From: Halomonas sp.
GTDB lineage: Bacteria > Pseudomonadota > Gammaproteobacteria > Pseudomonadales > Halomonadaceae
Length of the DNA: 64,000 bases
Direction of reading: 5' to 3'
Assembly: GCA_018401555.1 (NCBI GenBank)
Contig: JAGYKP010000081.1
Coordinates: 203,680 to 267,679 of the forward strand
Shown here one piece after another: positions 41,186 through 49,669 of the stretch. The notes under the pieces were generated by a model that was not told the DNA's origin, made no database searches, and saw nothing but the letters and a program-made list of their open reading frames with translations. Position 1 is the first letter of the stretch, and each line of letters opens with the position of its first letter. The position numbers were made by a program, and so were the translations under genes.

Positions 41186-41267
41186 CCCGTTCCCCTTCTC
41201 GCCTCGCCTGAGTGAACACCGTCGACCTGAATGTTGTCGGACAGCGACAGGTCACAGGGATTCCCTT

Positions 41268-42341
41268 ATGGGAGCAGACATGTCAGCCGTGCCACGCTGC
41301 GTAATCACATTTCTCCTGTTGTTGCTGACCTGGCCGGCCCTGGCTGGCCAGGTGTCTCACCACCAGTTTCCTTCGGCCACCCTCGGGCGGGATTACCCCT
41401 ATACCCTCTACCTGCCGGATGGCTACCATGATGCCGGGCTCGACTACCCAGTGATCTATCTGCTGCACGGCTCCTTCGGCAGCGACCGGGACTGGGTGGA
41501 GCGCGGGGCGCTGAAGCAGATCGCCGACCGCATGATCCGCCAGGGGCGCATCCCGCCTGCGGTCATCGTGATGCCCGGCAGCAGGAGCTGGTGGGTGGAT
41601 GGTCACAACGAACAGGCGCGCAGCGCCTTCCTCGAGGAACTGCTGCCCCATGTGGAAGGGCTGTGGCGGGTGGTGCCGAAACGAGAGTGGCGCGGCATCG
41701 CCGGCCTTTCCGCCGGCGGATTCGGCACCGTGAACTTCATGCTCGAGCGCCCCGAACTGTTCGCCGCCGCGGCGGCGCTGAGTCCGGCCAGCTACTATCC
41801 CCTGCCCCCGGCGGACTCCACTGCCAGAAGGCATCCCGCCTTCCTGACGGCCGACAACCGGTTCGATGCCGATCTCTGGCGGCGGCTCAACTATCCCGCC
41901 CATCTGGAGCACTACCTGGCTCAGGAGCGGGTGGTCCCGCTCTACCTGAGCGCGGGCAGCCGAGATGCCTACGATGCAGTGACCCATGCCCGCCGCCTGC
42001 AGGCTGCGCTGCAACCCCATCAGCCGGGAGAGGTGCGGATGGAAGTGTTCTCCGGCGGTCATACCTGGCGGGTGTGGCGTGCCAGCCTGGGGCCGGCACT
42101 GGCGTTCATGTTCCGCTATCTCAAGCCCCCGCTACCGTCGGAATGTGGCCGCTGCGGAGGACCCCGTTCAGGCCAGTCGTGCCACCAGGTAGCCGGCGCC
42201 GATCAGTGCCAGGGTCAGCGCCACCAGGCCCACGAAGGCGCCCTTCCAGGCCGGGGTGGCCATGCGCAGGTTGAGGTAGACCATCAGCAGGCGCTGGGCC
42301 TTGAAGCCGGTGGCCAGGATCACCAGGGCCGCCGACCATAG
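41268..42341 (+). CDS. Exported esterase (alpha/beta hydrolase, esterase D-like)
   Basis: Signal peptide around SAVPRCVITFLLLLLTWPAL then AGQVSHHQF. Hydrolase core: PVIYLLHGSFGSDRDWVERG (oxyanion area), nucleophile in GIAGLSAGGFGTVNFM, Asp in LYLSAGSRDAYDAV and His in FSGGHTWRVW. About 290 residues would be normal. The frame as written continues to 42341 through the whole reverse-strand norF-like gene with a Gln/His-rich tail that looks non-coding; one indel near 42125 would give YRRNVAAAEDPVQASRATR and a stop at 42192. Substrate unknown. Confidence 0.78.
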   Translation: MGADMSAVPRCVITFLLLLLTWPALAGQVSHHQFPSATLGRDYPYTLYLPDGYHDAGLDYPVIYLLHGSFGSDRDWVERGALKQIADRMIRQGRIPPAVIVMPGSRSWWVDGHNEQARSAFLEELLPHVEGLWRVVPKREWRGIAGLSAGGFGTVNFMLERPELFAAAAALSPASYYPLPPADSTARRHPAFLTADNRFDADLWRRLNYPAHLEHYLAQERVVPLYLSAGSRDAYDAVTHARRLQAALQPHQPGEVRMEVFSGGHTWRVWRASLGPALAFMFRYLKPPLPSECGRCGGPRSGQSCHQVAGADQCQGQRHQAHEGALPGRGGHAQVEVDHQQALGLEAGGQDHQGRRP

Positions 42342-42458
42342 CGGCAGCGCCTGCCAGTCGTTGGCGTCGAAGAGCGCCGAAACCATGGAGACCAGGGTCA
42401 GTCCCATCAGGATCGCCCAGGTGGTCAGCAGGCGGCGTGTGCCGGGCAGCGATGTCAT
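42168..42458 (-). CDS. norF: NorF/cytochrome oxidase subunit IV-like small membrane protein
   Basis: Intact 96 residues with three hydrophobic helices (LLTTWAILMGLTLVSMVSAL, WSAALVILATGFKAQRLLMV, GAFVGLVALTLALIGAGYLV). The KAQRLLMVYLNLRMAT segment fits the COX4/NorF-like family. It follows the subunit III-like gene by 32 bases, the arrangement known as norEF in other denitrifiers. Accessory to NO reductase; name inferred from context. Confidence 0.72.
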   Translation of the reverse strand: MTSLPGTRRLLTTWAILMGLTLVSMVSALFDANDWQALPLWSAALVILATGFKAQRLLMVYLNLRMATPAWKGAFVGLVALTLALIGAGYLVARLA

Positions 42459-42490
42459 GGCAGCCTCCGTGTCAGCGCAGGAGAGAGCCC

Positions 42491-43060
42491 TCAGCGCAAT
42501 AGATAGAGCAGCGGGTAGAGCAGGATCCAGATCAGGTCGACCATGTGCCAGAAGGCGGCGGCGGTCTCCACGTTCTCGAGGCTGGTGCGCCAGCTGACCA
42601 GGGCCAGCAGTGCCAGGCCGAACAGCACGTGGGCGAAGTGGAAGGCGGTCAGGCCGTAATAGAAGCCGAAGAAGGTGTTGGTGTCCGGGGTGATCCCTAC
42701 GGCGAACTTGCTCGAATACTCGACCACCTTGATCACCCCGAACAGCACGCCCAGCCCCATGGCGGCGGCCAGCCACTGGCGGGTACGGCGGGTACGCTCC
42801 GCGGCACTGGCTTCCACGGCCAGCGCCACGCACAGGCCGCTGGTCAGCAGCACCAGGGTGTTGAGCCCACCCATCAGCGGGTCGAGGTCCTGCTGGGAAG
42901 CGTCGAACAGTGCCACCTGGGCGGCGCGTTCGGCGGCATAGAGGGCGAAGAACGCCATGAACACCAGCAACTCGCTGAGGATCAGCACCCACATCAGCGG
43001 GTTGCCGGGCAGGGCGGAGAGCGGTCCCCAGCCGGGGTTGGGAAGCTCGTGTTCCCTCAT
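42491..43060 (-). CDS. norE: NorE/cytochrome c oxidase subunit III-like protein
   Basis: Intact 189 residues with five membrane helices. MWVLILSELLVFMAFFALYA near the start, LNTLVLLTSGLCVALAVEAS, TFFGFYYGLTAFHFAHVLFG and AAFWHMVDLIWILLYPLLYL match the COX3 family. Proteins of this short form adjacent to a NorF-like gene increase NO reductase activity in denitrifiers. Overlaps the end of the upstream membrane protein gene (ATGA). Confidence 0.83.
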   Translation of the reverse strand: MREHELPNPGWGPLSALPGNPLMWVLILSELLVFMAFFALYAAERAAQVALFDASQQDLDPLMGGLNTLVLLTSGLCVALAVEASAAERTRRTRQWLAAAMGLGVLFGVIKVVEYSSKFAVGITPDTNTFFGFYYGLTAFHFAHVLFGLALLALVSWRTSLENVETAAAFWHMVDLIWILLYPLLYLLR

Positions 43061-43519
43061 GCGTCGGTCAGGGTCACCCGGGAGCCGCCGAAGGCCAGGC
43101 TGCGGGGGTTGTCTATCGGGCGATTGGAGGTCAGCCGGGCGATGCCCACGGCGCAGCGCCCCACCATCCAGATCATGCAGGCGGTGAAGTAGAGATAGCC
43201 CATGGCCCAGGGTGCCATGGGCGGGATGCCGACCAGCCCCAGCAGGTGCCAGGTGGCGATGAAGGCTGCGCCGCCCAGCACGCCGAACCAGAAGGTGCGG
43301 ATCTGGAACTGCAGGTGGCTCTGCACCCAGGGTTCGGCACCGGGACGCTTGAAATGGGCGATCAGTACGGCGATGGGCGCGGTGACCACCGCCAGCACGC
43401 TGCCCAGGAACAGCATGTAGATGATGATGGCGGCGCCGCGCCCCGCGGGACTGCTTGCCGGGATTCGCGTCGTCGAAGTGGTCGCCGGAAGCGGCGGGGA
43501 AGGCCTGAGGGGTGGACAT
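43057..43519 (-). CDS. Small membrane protein upstream of norE (DUF4870-like), frameshifted
   Basis: About 153 residues. The start MSTPQAFPAASGDHFDDANP is separated by a single-base shift near 43447 from the main part GRGAAIIIYMLFLGSVLAVV, which has three or four helices and the segment HLQFQIRTFWFGVLGGAAFI. That pattern recalls DUF4870-type proteins. First gene of a leftward three-gene unit with norE and norF; function unknown. Confidence 0.6.
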
Positions 43520-43541
43520 GACGGGTCCTCGCTTGACAGGC

Positions 43542-43563
43542 GACCGGCCCTGGCGGGCCGGTC
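43542..43563 (-). terminator. Hairpin after narK1
   Basis: GACCGGCCC-TGGC-GGGCCGGTC, a perfect 9-base stem 60 bases past the stop of the leftward transporter gene and 22 bases before the start of the next leftward gene. No T-run follows. It may separate the two transcripts. Confidence 0.6.
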
Positions 43564-43622
43564 TAATGATGTATGCAGGATGCTACTATAGCGCGAGACC
43601 TTGCGGAAAGCCTTGGCCTGGA

Positions 43623-44921
43623 TCAACTCTCGGCCGGCTTGGCTTCGGTGGACTGGGTCTCGGCGGGCTTGCCCGGGTGCTTCTCGTCGCGGGTCAGCAT
43701 CGGCACGCGACGCTCGGTCCACCACATCCAGACGATCGAGACCAGGGTCACGCCGAAGCAGAGCATCCACACGGTGGTGGCCACGCCGGTGATATCCACC
43801 AGGGCGCCGAACATGATCGGCAGCAGGAAGCCGCCGATGCCGCCGGCCAGGCCGACGATGCCGGAGACCAGACCGAGGTTCTCGTGGTACTCGTTGGAGA
43901 GGTACTTGAACACCGAGGCCTTGCCGATGCCCCAGGCGATGCCCACCACGAACAGAGCGGAGGTGAACAGCCACACCGGGATGCCGAAACCGAACTCCAC
44001 CATCCCTTCGCCGCCGGCACCGGCCACGCGGTACTGGGTCTCGGGATAGGACATGATGAACAGCGCGATCAGGCTGGCCCACAGGCAGGTCCAGGTGACG
44101 GTGTGGGCACCGAAGCGGTCGGAGAGCCAGCCGCCGAAGGCGCGGATCACCCCGGAGGGCAGCACGAAGATGGTGGCGATCAGGGCGGCGACCTGGATGC
44201 CCAGGCCGTACTCACCCATGTAATAGCGGGTCAGCCACAGGGAGACGCCGACATAGCCGCCGAACACCACCGAGTAGTATTGGCAGTACTTCCACACCTT
44301 GGGGTCGTTGAGCACCTTGAGCTGGTCGCGCAGCGAGACGCTGCTGGCGGTGCGGTGGGCCGGGTTGGAGAAGGTGAAGAACCAGAACAGCACGGCGGTG
44401 ACCAGCATGATGCCGGCGTAGATGTTGGGCACGGCCTGCCAGCCCAGCACCACGATCACGGTGGGGGCGATAAACTTGGTGACCGCGGCCCCGGCGTTGC
44501 CGGCGCCGAAGATGCCCATGGCCAGGCCCTGGCGATCCTTCTCGAACCACTTGGCGGTGTAGGTGATACCCACCGAGAAGGAGCCGCCGGCCAGGCCTGA
44601 CGAAGGCGCCGAGACCAGCAGCTGCCAGTAGGCGGTGGCGAACTGCACCAGCCAGATGGCCGGCACGATGAGCAGCAGGATGATGAAGAACACCGGCCGG
44701 CCGCCGTAGCGGTCGGTCATCGAGCCCAGCGGTAGCCGCGACAGGGCACCGGTGAGGATGGGCACTGCGGTGAGGATGCCGAACTGGGTGCCGTTGAGGT
44801 CGAGCTCCTCGGCGATGGGCACGCCGATCTCGCCGAACATCGTCCACACCATGAAGCACATGGTGAAGGCGAAGGTGTTGGCCACCAGCACCGAGGTTTG
44901 CTTGAAGCGTTCAGAGGCCAT
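43623..44921 (-). CDS. narK1: Nitrate/nitrite transporter NarK, type I (proton-linked nitrate symporter type)
   Basis: 432 residues, twelve helices, major facilitator family. It has the short N-terminus of type I NarK (MASERFKQTSVLVANTFAFT) and the nitrate signature area GGSFSVGITYTAKWFEKDRQG with GNAGAAVTKFI, plus GLVSGIVGLAGGIGGFLLP. Start set by GGAGGG ahead of ATG 44921. The segment VSAPSSGLAGG is odd: SAxFVGLAGG would be usual, suggesting two compensating indels at about 44600-44615. Preceded by a perfect FNR box. Confidence 0.9.
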   Translation of the reverse strand: MASERFKQTSVLVANTFAFTMCFMVWTMFGEIGVPIAEELDLNGTQFGILTAVPILTGALSRLPLGSMTDRYGGRPVFFIILLLIVPAIWLVQFATAYWQLLVSAPSSGLAGGSFSVGITYTAKWFEKDRQGLAMGIFGAGNAGAAVTKFIAPTVIVVLGWQAVPNIYAGIMLVTAVLFWFFTFSNPAHRTASSVSLRDQLKVLNDPKVWKYCQYYSVVFGGYVGVSLWLTRYYMGEYGLGIQVAALIATIFVLPSGVIRAFGGWLSDRFGAHTVTWTCLWASLIALFIMSYPETQYRVAGAGGEGMVEFGFGIPVWLFTSALFVVGIAWGIGKASVFKYLSNEYHENLGLVSGIVGLAGGIGGFLLPIMFGALVDITGVATTVWMLCFGVTLVSIVWMWWTERRVPMLTRDEKHPGKPAETQSTEAKPAES

Positions 44922-44985
44922 GGGACCCTCCGAGTTTGCCGGGTTAAGGGATGGTTTCAGGATATGCCAGGGAGTGATTATTGCC

Positions 44986-44999
44986 TTGATCGGTATCAA
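44986..44999 (-). promoter_or_regulatory. FNR-type box for narK1
   Basis: TTGATCGGTATCAA is a perfect TTGAT-N4-ATCAA palindrome, 65 bases upstream of the narK1 start. Confidence 0.88.
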
Positions 45000-45034
45000 A
45001 AAAGCCGACCTATCATGGTGAAAGATCGGCTTTT
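45000..45034 (-). terminator. Intrinsic terminator after narK2
   Basis: AAAAGCCGA ... TCGGCTTTT forms a 9-base stem with a 17-base loop. On the minus strand it follows the narK2 stop by about 20 bases and ends in a run of T. It directly abuts the FNR box of the next gene. Confidence 0.82.
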
Positions 45035-45055
45035 GGTTACTCCATCAGAGAGGCA

Positions 45056-46647
45056 TCAGGGGTTCTTCACGTAGGCGTTCTTGCGCAGGTAGAACCACCA
45101 GTTGACCACCAGGCAGACGGCGTAGAAGACCGCGAAGCCGTACATGGCGAGTTCCGGGGTGCCGGCCTTGATCTGCTCGCCCATCACCCGTGGGGCGATG
45201 AAGGAGCCATAGGCGGCCACTGCCGAGGTCCAGCCCAGCGCCGGGCCCTTCTGCTGCGGGTCGAAGATGAAGCCGATGCTGCGGAAGGTGGAGCCGTTGC
45301 CGATGCCACTGGCGGCGAACAGCAGGATGAACAGCAGCAGGAACATCCAGAAGTACTGGTTGGGATCGGTGGAGTTGTAGGCCAGCATCATCACGTAGCC
45401 GGCGCCCACAGAGCCCACCACCATGATGGCGGTGATCACCTGGGTGACGATGGAACCGCCCAGCTTGTCGGAGATCCAGCCGCCCACCGGACGGATCAGG
45501 GCGCCCACGAAGGGTCCCATCCAGGCCCAGGTCAGGGCGCTGGGAGCCTCGGGGTTGGCGACGCGGGTCATGCTGCCGTCGGCGGCGACTTCCATCATGT
45601 TGCCGAAGATCACCGAGATGGAGAGCGGCAGGGCCGCGGAGAAGCCGATGAAGGAGCCGAAGGTGGCGATGTAGAGAACGGTCATCGACCAGGTGTGCTT
45701 GTTGGAGAAGATCTCGAACTGCTTCTTGATACCGGGCTTGATGTCACCGGGAATCAGGCGCAGGAGCACCACGGTGAGCACGATGGTCAGCGGCAGGGCG
45801 ATCCACATGTTGAGATAGCCCAGCGCCACTACGCCGACGATGGAGGTCACGACGCCGACCCGTAGAGCCCGAGGATCTTGCCGAAGGCCTGCAGCGGTGT
45901 GCCCGGGTTGGGGGTGATGGTGCGCAGGTTGTTCATGCCGAACCAGCCGGCGAAGGCCAGCGGGATCAGGAACAGCATCCATACGAAGCCGGCGTTCTGG
46001 ATCCAGGTCTGGGTGCCCGCCTCGATGCGCCCGATCAGGGTGCCGCTGGCCTTCTGCAGCTCCATGGGGTCACCGCCGAGGGCGCCGAACAGGCCCACGG
46101 TCATCACCAGCGGGATGAGGATCTGCATGGAGGTGACGCCGAAGTTGCCCAGTCCGGCGTTCATCCCCAGGGCATAGCCCTGCTGCTTCTTGGGGAAGAA
46201 GTTGGAGATGTTGCTCATCGAGTTGGCGAAGTTGCCGCCGCCGATGCCGGAGAGCAGCGCCAGGGCCTGAAACACCCAGAACGGGGTCCCGGGGTTCATC
46301 AGCGCGATGCCGGTGCCCATGGCGGGGATCATCAGCAGGGCGGTGGTCAGGAAGATGGTATTGCGTCCGCCGGCGATGCGGATCATGAAGGAGGCGGGGA
46401 TACGCAGGGTGGCACCGGCCAGACCGGCGATCGCGGTCAGGGTGAACAGCTGATCCACCGTGAACGGGAAGCCCAGGTTCTGCATCTGGGTGGTGATCAT
46501 GCCCCACATCAGCCAGACGGCGAAGCCCAGCAACAGGCTGGGGATGGAGATCCACAGGTTGCGGTTGGCAACCTTCTTGCCCTCCGACTCCCAGAACTCC
46601 TCGTTCTCGACATCCCACTGTTCGATGTCGGCATTCTTTCTGGTCAT
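45056..46647 (-). CDS. narK2: Nitrate/nitrite transporter NarK, type II (antiporter type), frameshifted
   Basis: About 530 residues. The longer N-terminus with ENEEFWESEGKKVANRNLWI and the GGGNFANSMSNISNFFPKKQ motif (nitrate signature 1) plus GIGNGSTFRSIGFIFDPQQK (signature 2) are typical of E. coli NarK/NarU-like nitrate/nitrite exchangers. The frame shifts near 45858, between QAFGKILGLYG and VGVVTSIVGVVALGYLNMWI. Preceded by an FNR box and a NarL-like site. Confidence 0.9.
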
Positions 46648-46695
46648 GGCGTTTCCCCTTGAGGTCTAGCGGTGCTCGCATCGGCCCCGAATCGA

Positions 46696-46709
46696 TTGAT
46701 CGATATCAA
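46696..46709 (-). promoter_or_regulatory. FNR-type box for narK2
   Basis: TTGATCGATATCAA, a perfect TTGAT-N4-ATCAA palindrome 49 bases before the narK2 start. Confidence 0.88.
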
Positions 46710-46787
46710 GGCGCGCGAAGATGGGGGAAAGATACGCCGCGTGGCGGAATCGGGAAACGTGGCAAACGACTCCACGCCGGGCGGGTA

Positions 46788-46803
46788 TACCTCCAGGGGG
46801 GTA
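46788..46803 (-). promoter_or_regulatory. Putative NarL 7-2-7 site before narK2
   Basis: TACCTCC-AG-GGGGGTA is an inverted pair of NarL-type heptamers with a 2-base spacer, 141 bases upstream of the narK2 start and 79 bases upstream of the FNR box. An AT-rich stretch (46812-46845) and a further GGAGGTA heptamer near 46890 follow toward narL. Confidence 0.68.
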
Positions 46804-46921
46804 GAGTGGGTTAATCCTTAATTAATTGTTTATAAAGAATTATTGCGTCTTGACGGGGGTGGTGGGGGCGCATCGGCGCCTCGAGGGTATTTGGAGGTAT
46901 CCACACAGAACCGGGCCTCGG

Positions 46922-47587
46922 CTAGCGCTCGACGCCTTCCTGCACGGCCCACACCGCGGCCTCGACCCGCGAGCGCAGGTTGAGCTTCTTGAGTAGGTGC
47001 TTGACGTGCACCTTCACCGTGCCCTCGGTGATCTCCAGCTTGCGGGCGATCATCTTGTTGGAGAGCCCCGCGGCCAGCTCGCGCAGGATCTCGCGCTCGC
47101 GCTGGGTCAGGCTATGGATATCCGGCGCCGCCGGCTGGCTGCGCTGGCTGCGCAGCGCCTCGGCGAGCAGTGCGGTGAGGCTCTCGCTGATCACCATGCG
47201 CCCCAGCGAGGCCTGGCGCAGCTGGCGCACCATCTCGTCGGGGTCCATGTCCTTGAGCAGGTAGCCGTCGGCGCCCGAACGCAGGGCGTTGACCACGTCC
47301 TCCTCATGGTCGGAGACCGTGAACATCACCACGCGGCCGGCGAAACCGCCGTCGCGCAGACGCTTGAGCGTCTCGATGCCGTCCATCTGCGGCATGTTGA
47401 GGTCGAGCAGCACCATGTCGGGGTCGAGCTCCAGGGCCAGGCGGATGCCCTCCCGGGGATCGCCGGCCTCGCCGGCGAGCAGCAGGTCATCCTCCAGTTC
47501 CAGCAGCTGGGAGACGCCGCGACGCAGCAGCGGATGGTCGTCGATGATCAGGATGGTGGCGGGGTGCTCGGTAGTCGTGTCGGTCAT
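46922..47587 (-). CDS. narL: Nitrate/nitrite response regulator NarL
   Basis: Intact 221 residues. Receiver domain with DDHPLLRRGVSQLLELEDD and the phospho-Asp in MVLLDLNMPQMDGIETLKRL; C-terminal LuxR-type HTH TQREREILRELAAGLSNKMI to GTVKVHVKHLLKKLNLRSRV. Start overlaps the narX stop. It should bind the 7-2-7 sites found before narK2, narX and narG. Confidence 0.94.
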   Translation of the reverse strand: MTDTTTEHPATILIIDDHPLLRRGVSQLLELEDDLLLAGEAGDPREGIRLALELDPDMVLLDLNMPQMDGIETLKRLRDGGFAGRVVMFTVSDHEEDVVNALRSGADGYLLKDMDPDEMVRQLRQASLGRMVISESLTALLAEALRSQRSQPAAPDIHSLTQREREILRELAAGLSNKMIARKLEITEGTVKVHVKHLLKKLNLRSRVEAAVWAVQEGVER

Positions 47588-49516
47588 CCTGGAGTCCTGT
47601 TGCCATGGGGGGAATCGGCCACCTCACCGGCGGCGGGGGCGCCGTCGCCCGCACGGGGGCCACCTGCTGGTGGATCAGGCGTGCGGTCTGGGGCGTGAAG
47701 ATCAGCTCGACCCGGGTGCCACCGCCGGGGCGGTTGCCGAGCGTCATGCGGCCGCCCAGGGTGTCGGCACGGTCGCGCATGATCACCAGGCCGTAGTGCA
47801 TCGGCGGAGAGCTATCGTCGGCGAGGCCCACGCCATCATCCTCGATGGCGACGTGCAGCCGCGCCGCCTGGAAGTCGATGGTGACGGCGGCCCAGTGGGC
47901 GTTGGCGTGCTTGAGGACGTTGGCCAGCGCCTCGCGCACCACCTGCAGCACGTGGATCTCCTCGTTGGGGTTGAGCAGGTGGGGCGGCACGTCGACATCC
48001 AGCGCCACCGGGAACCCCAGCCGATCGCTGAACTCCCGGGTGGTCTGGCGCAGGGCGCTGGCCAGGCCCGGGCCCTCCAGCTTGAGACGGAAGGTGGTGA
48101 GCAGCTCGCGCAGCTGACGATAGGCGCTGTCGAGCCCGGTGCGCAGCTCGTCGAATACCGCCGCCTGGCTCTCCCGCGGGGCCTCCTTCTGCTGCATGCG
48201 CTCGAGCCTGGCCACCTGCATCTTGAGGTAGGAGAGCGACTGGGCCAGGGAGTCGTGCAGCTCCCGGGCGATGATGGCGCGCTCGTTCATCAGCGTCACC
48301 TGCTGCTGCTCCTCGATGCGGCGCTGCAGGTAGACCGCGGTGGCCAGCTGGTCGGCCAGGGCGTTGAGCAGGCGCCGCACGCTGTCGGAGAGCGGCTGGC
48401 GCCTGGGGTGCCACACCTCCAGGGTGCCGAGCATCAGCTCGCCCACGCTCACCGGCAGCAGCAGGCACTCGCCTTGCTCGGTCTGCTCCAGGCGAAGCGG
48501 CTGGGGGTCGAGCAGGCACGCATGACAGTCGTGATCGCGGCAGTACTCGGGGCGGCGTGGCGAGTGGGTGGCGAGTATGGGGATCTGGCGGTCGTCGTAG
48601 GGGTCGTTCAGCGACAGACGGATCGGGCCCACCTCGAGCAGCTGCTCGAGCTCCCGCAGCATGGGCGCGGCGCTGGCACACAGGTCGTTGCCGCCGCCGT
48701 AGAGGGCGCGGCTGCCGTCGTGCATCACCTGCATGGCCCGGTTGCTGCGCTCGAGCTCCACCTTCTTGCGCGAGGCGCGCTCCTCGAGCTCGGCGTAGCT
48801 GGCGGCGAGTTCCGCGGCCATGCCGTCGAAGGTGCGCCCAAGCAGGGCGAGTTCATCGTTGCCGGTGAGATGCGTGCGGTAGCCGAAGTTGCGCTGGGCG
48901 GCCTCGCGGGCCAATACCACCAGCTGGCGGAGCGGCCCGACCAGGTTGTGGCGGATATCGTAGAGGGCGATGGCCACCACCACCGCGGTCAGCGCCAGGA
49001 ACAGGATCTGCAGGGCACTGAGCAGCTGGATCTTCGACTCGCTGTTCTGCTCGAGCAGGGTAACCATGGCGTCGATATCGCCGACCAGCCCATCCAGCGT
49101 CTGGCGCAGTGCCTCGACCTCGAGCTCGCCGCCGGCGATGGCGCGGGCCACCTGGGGGCCAGCGCCTCGTTCCAGCGCCCCTGCAGCATCCGGTACTGCT
49201 CGCGCAGGGGGTGGTCCTCGGCCTCGGGCAGGGCGCGGGTCAGCGCGGGACTGGCCAGGCGCGTCTCGAACTGCTCCATCAGCTCCTCTACCCGTGCGCG
49301 CTGCGCCGCCACGGGCTGCTGCTCGTAGCGCTGCAGGGCAGCGACGATCTGGTAGGTGTTCATGCGCAGGGAGCCGGCCACGTTGATGGCGCCGGCATCG
49401 CCGCGGCTGTCGTTGGCCACCGTCATGGTGACCACGATGCTGACCAGTGCCATGGCGCTGATGGCGAGCAGCGAGGCGACGATGCGCGCCACCAGGGAGT
49501 GTTGCAGCAGTTTCAT
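47584..49516 (-). CDS. narX: Nitrate/nitrite sensor histidine kinase NarX, frameshifted
   Basis: About 643 residues. N-terminal helix (LVARIVASLLAISAMALVSI), P-box-like sensor segment SRGDAGAINVAGSLRMNTYQ, second helix ALQILFLALTAVVVAIALYD with a HAMP domain, a cysteine-rich stretch (CRDHDCHACLL) in a GAF-like region, the HisKA_3 phospho-acceptor IARELHDSLAQSLSYLKMQ and an ATPase domain ending GNRPGGGTRVELIF. Shifts near 49160 and 47630; with the latter repaired the gene ends in a TGA overlapping narL. Confidence 0.9.
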
Positions 49517-49572
49517 AGTATCCGCAGGCCGTCGGGGGAGTGGCTCTATGCGTGGTGCTGTCAGGAGTCTAC

Positions 49573-49588
49573 TACACCCAAGGGGGTA
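49573..49588. promoter_or_regulatory. Putative NarL 7-2-7 site between narX and the third transporter gene
   Basis: TACACCC-AA-GGGGGTA is an inverted heptamer pair, with an extra TACCTCC at 49596-49602. It lies in the 153-base divergent region, 57 bases from the narX start and 82 from the transporter start, so it could act on both. Confidence 0.65.
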
Positions 49589-49669
49589 GGGCGGATACCT
49601 CCACTGCCCCTTTGACCCCGGGGAGAGTCCTACTGAGACTTTGACGATACTCCACCGTTCCCTGGTCCC

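Noticed and set aside
43613..43626. TTGGC-CTGG-ATCAA as an FNR box for the norE-norF unit
   Set aside because: Only one half-site matches well and it overlaps the end of narK1; not strong enough to list as a feature.
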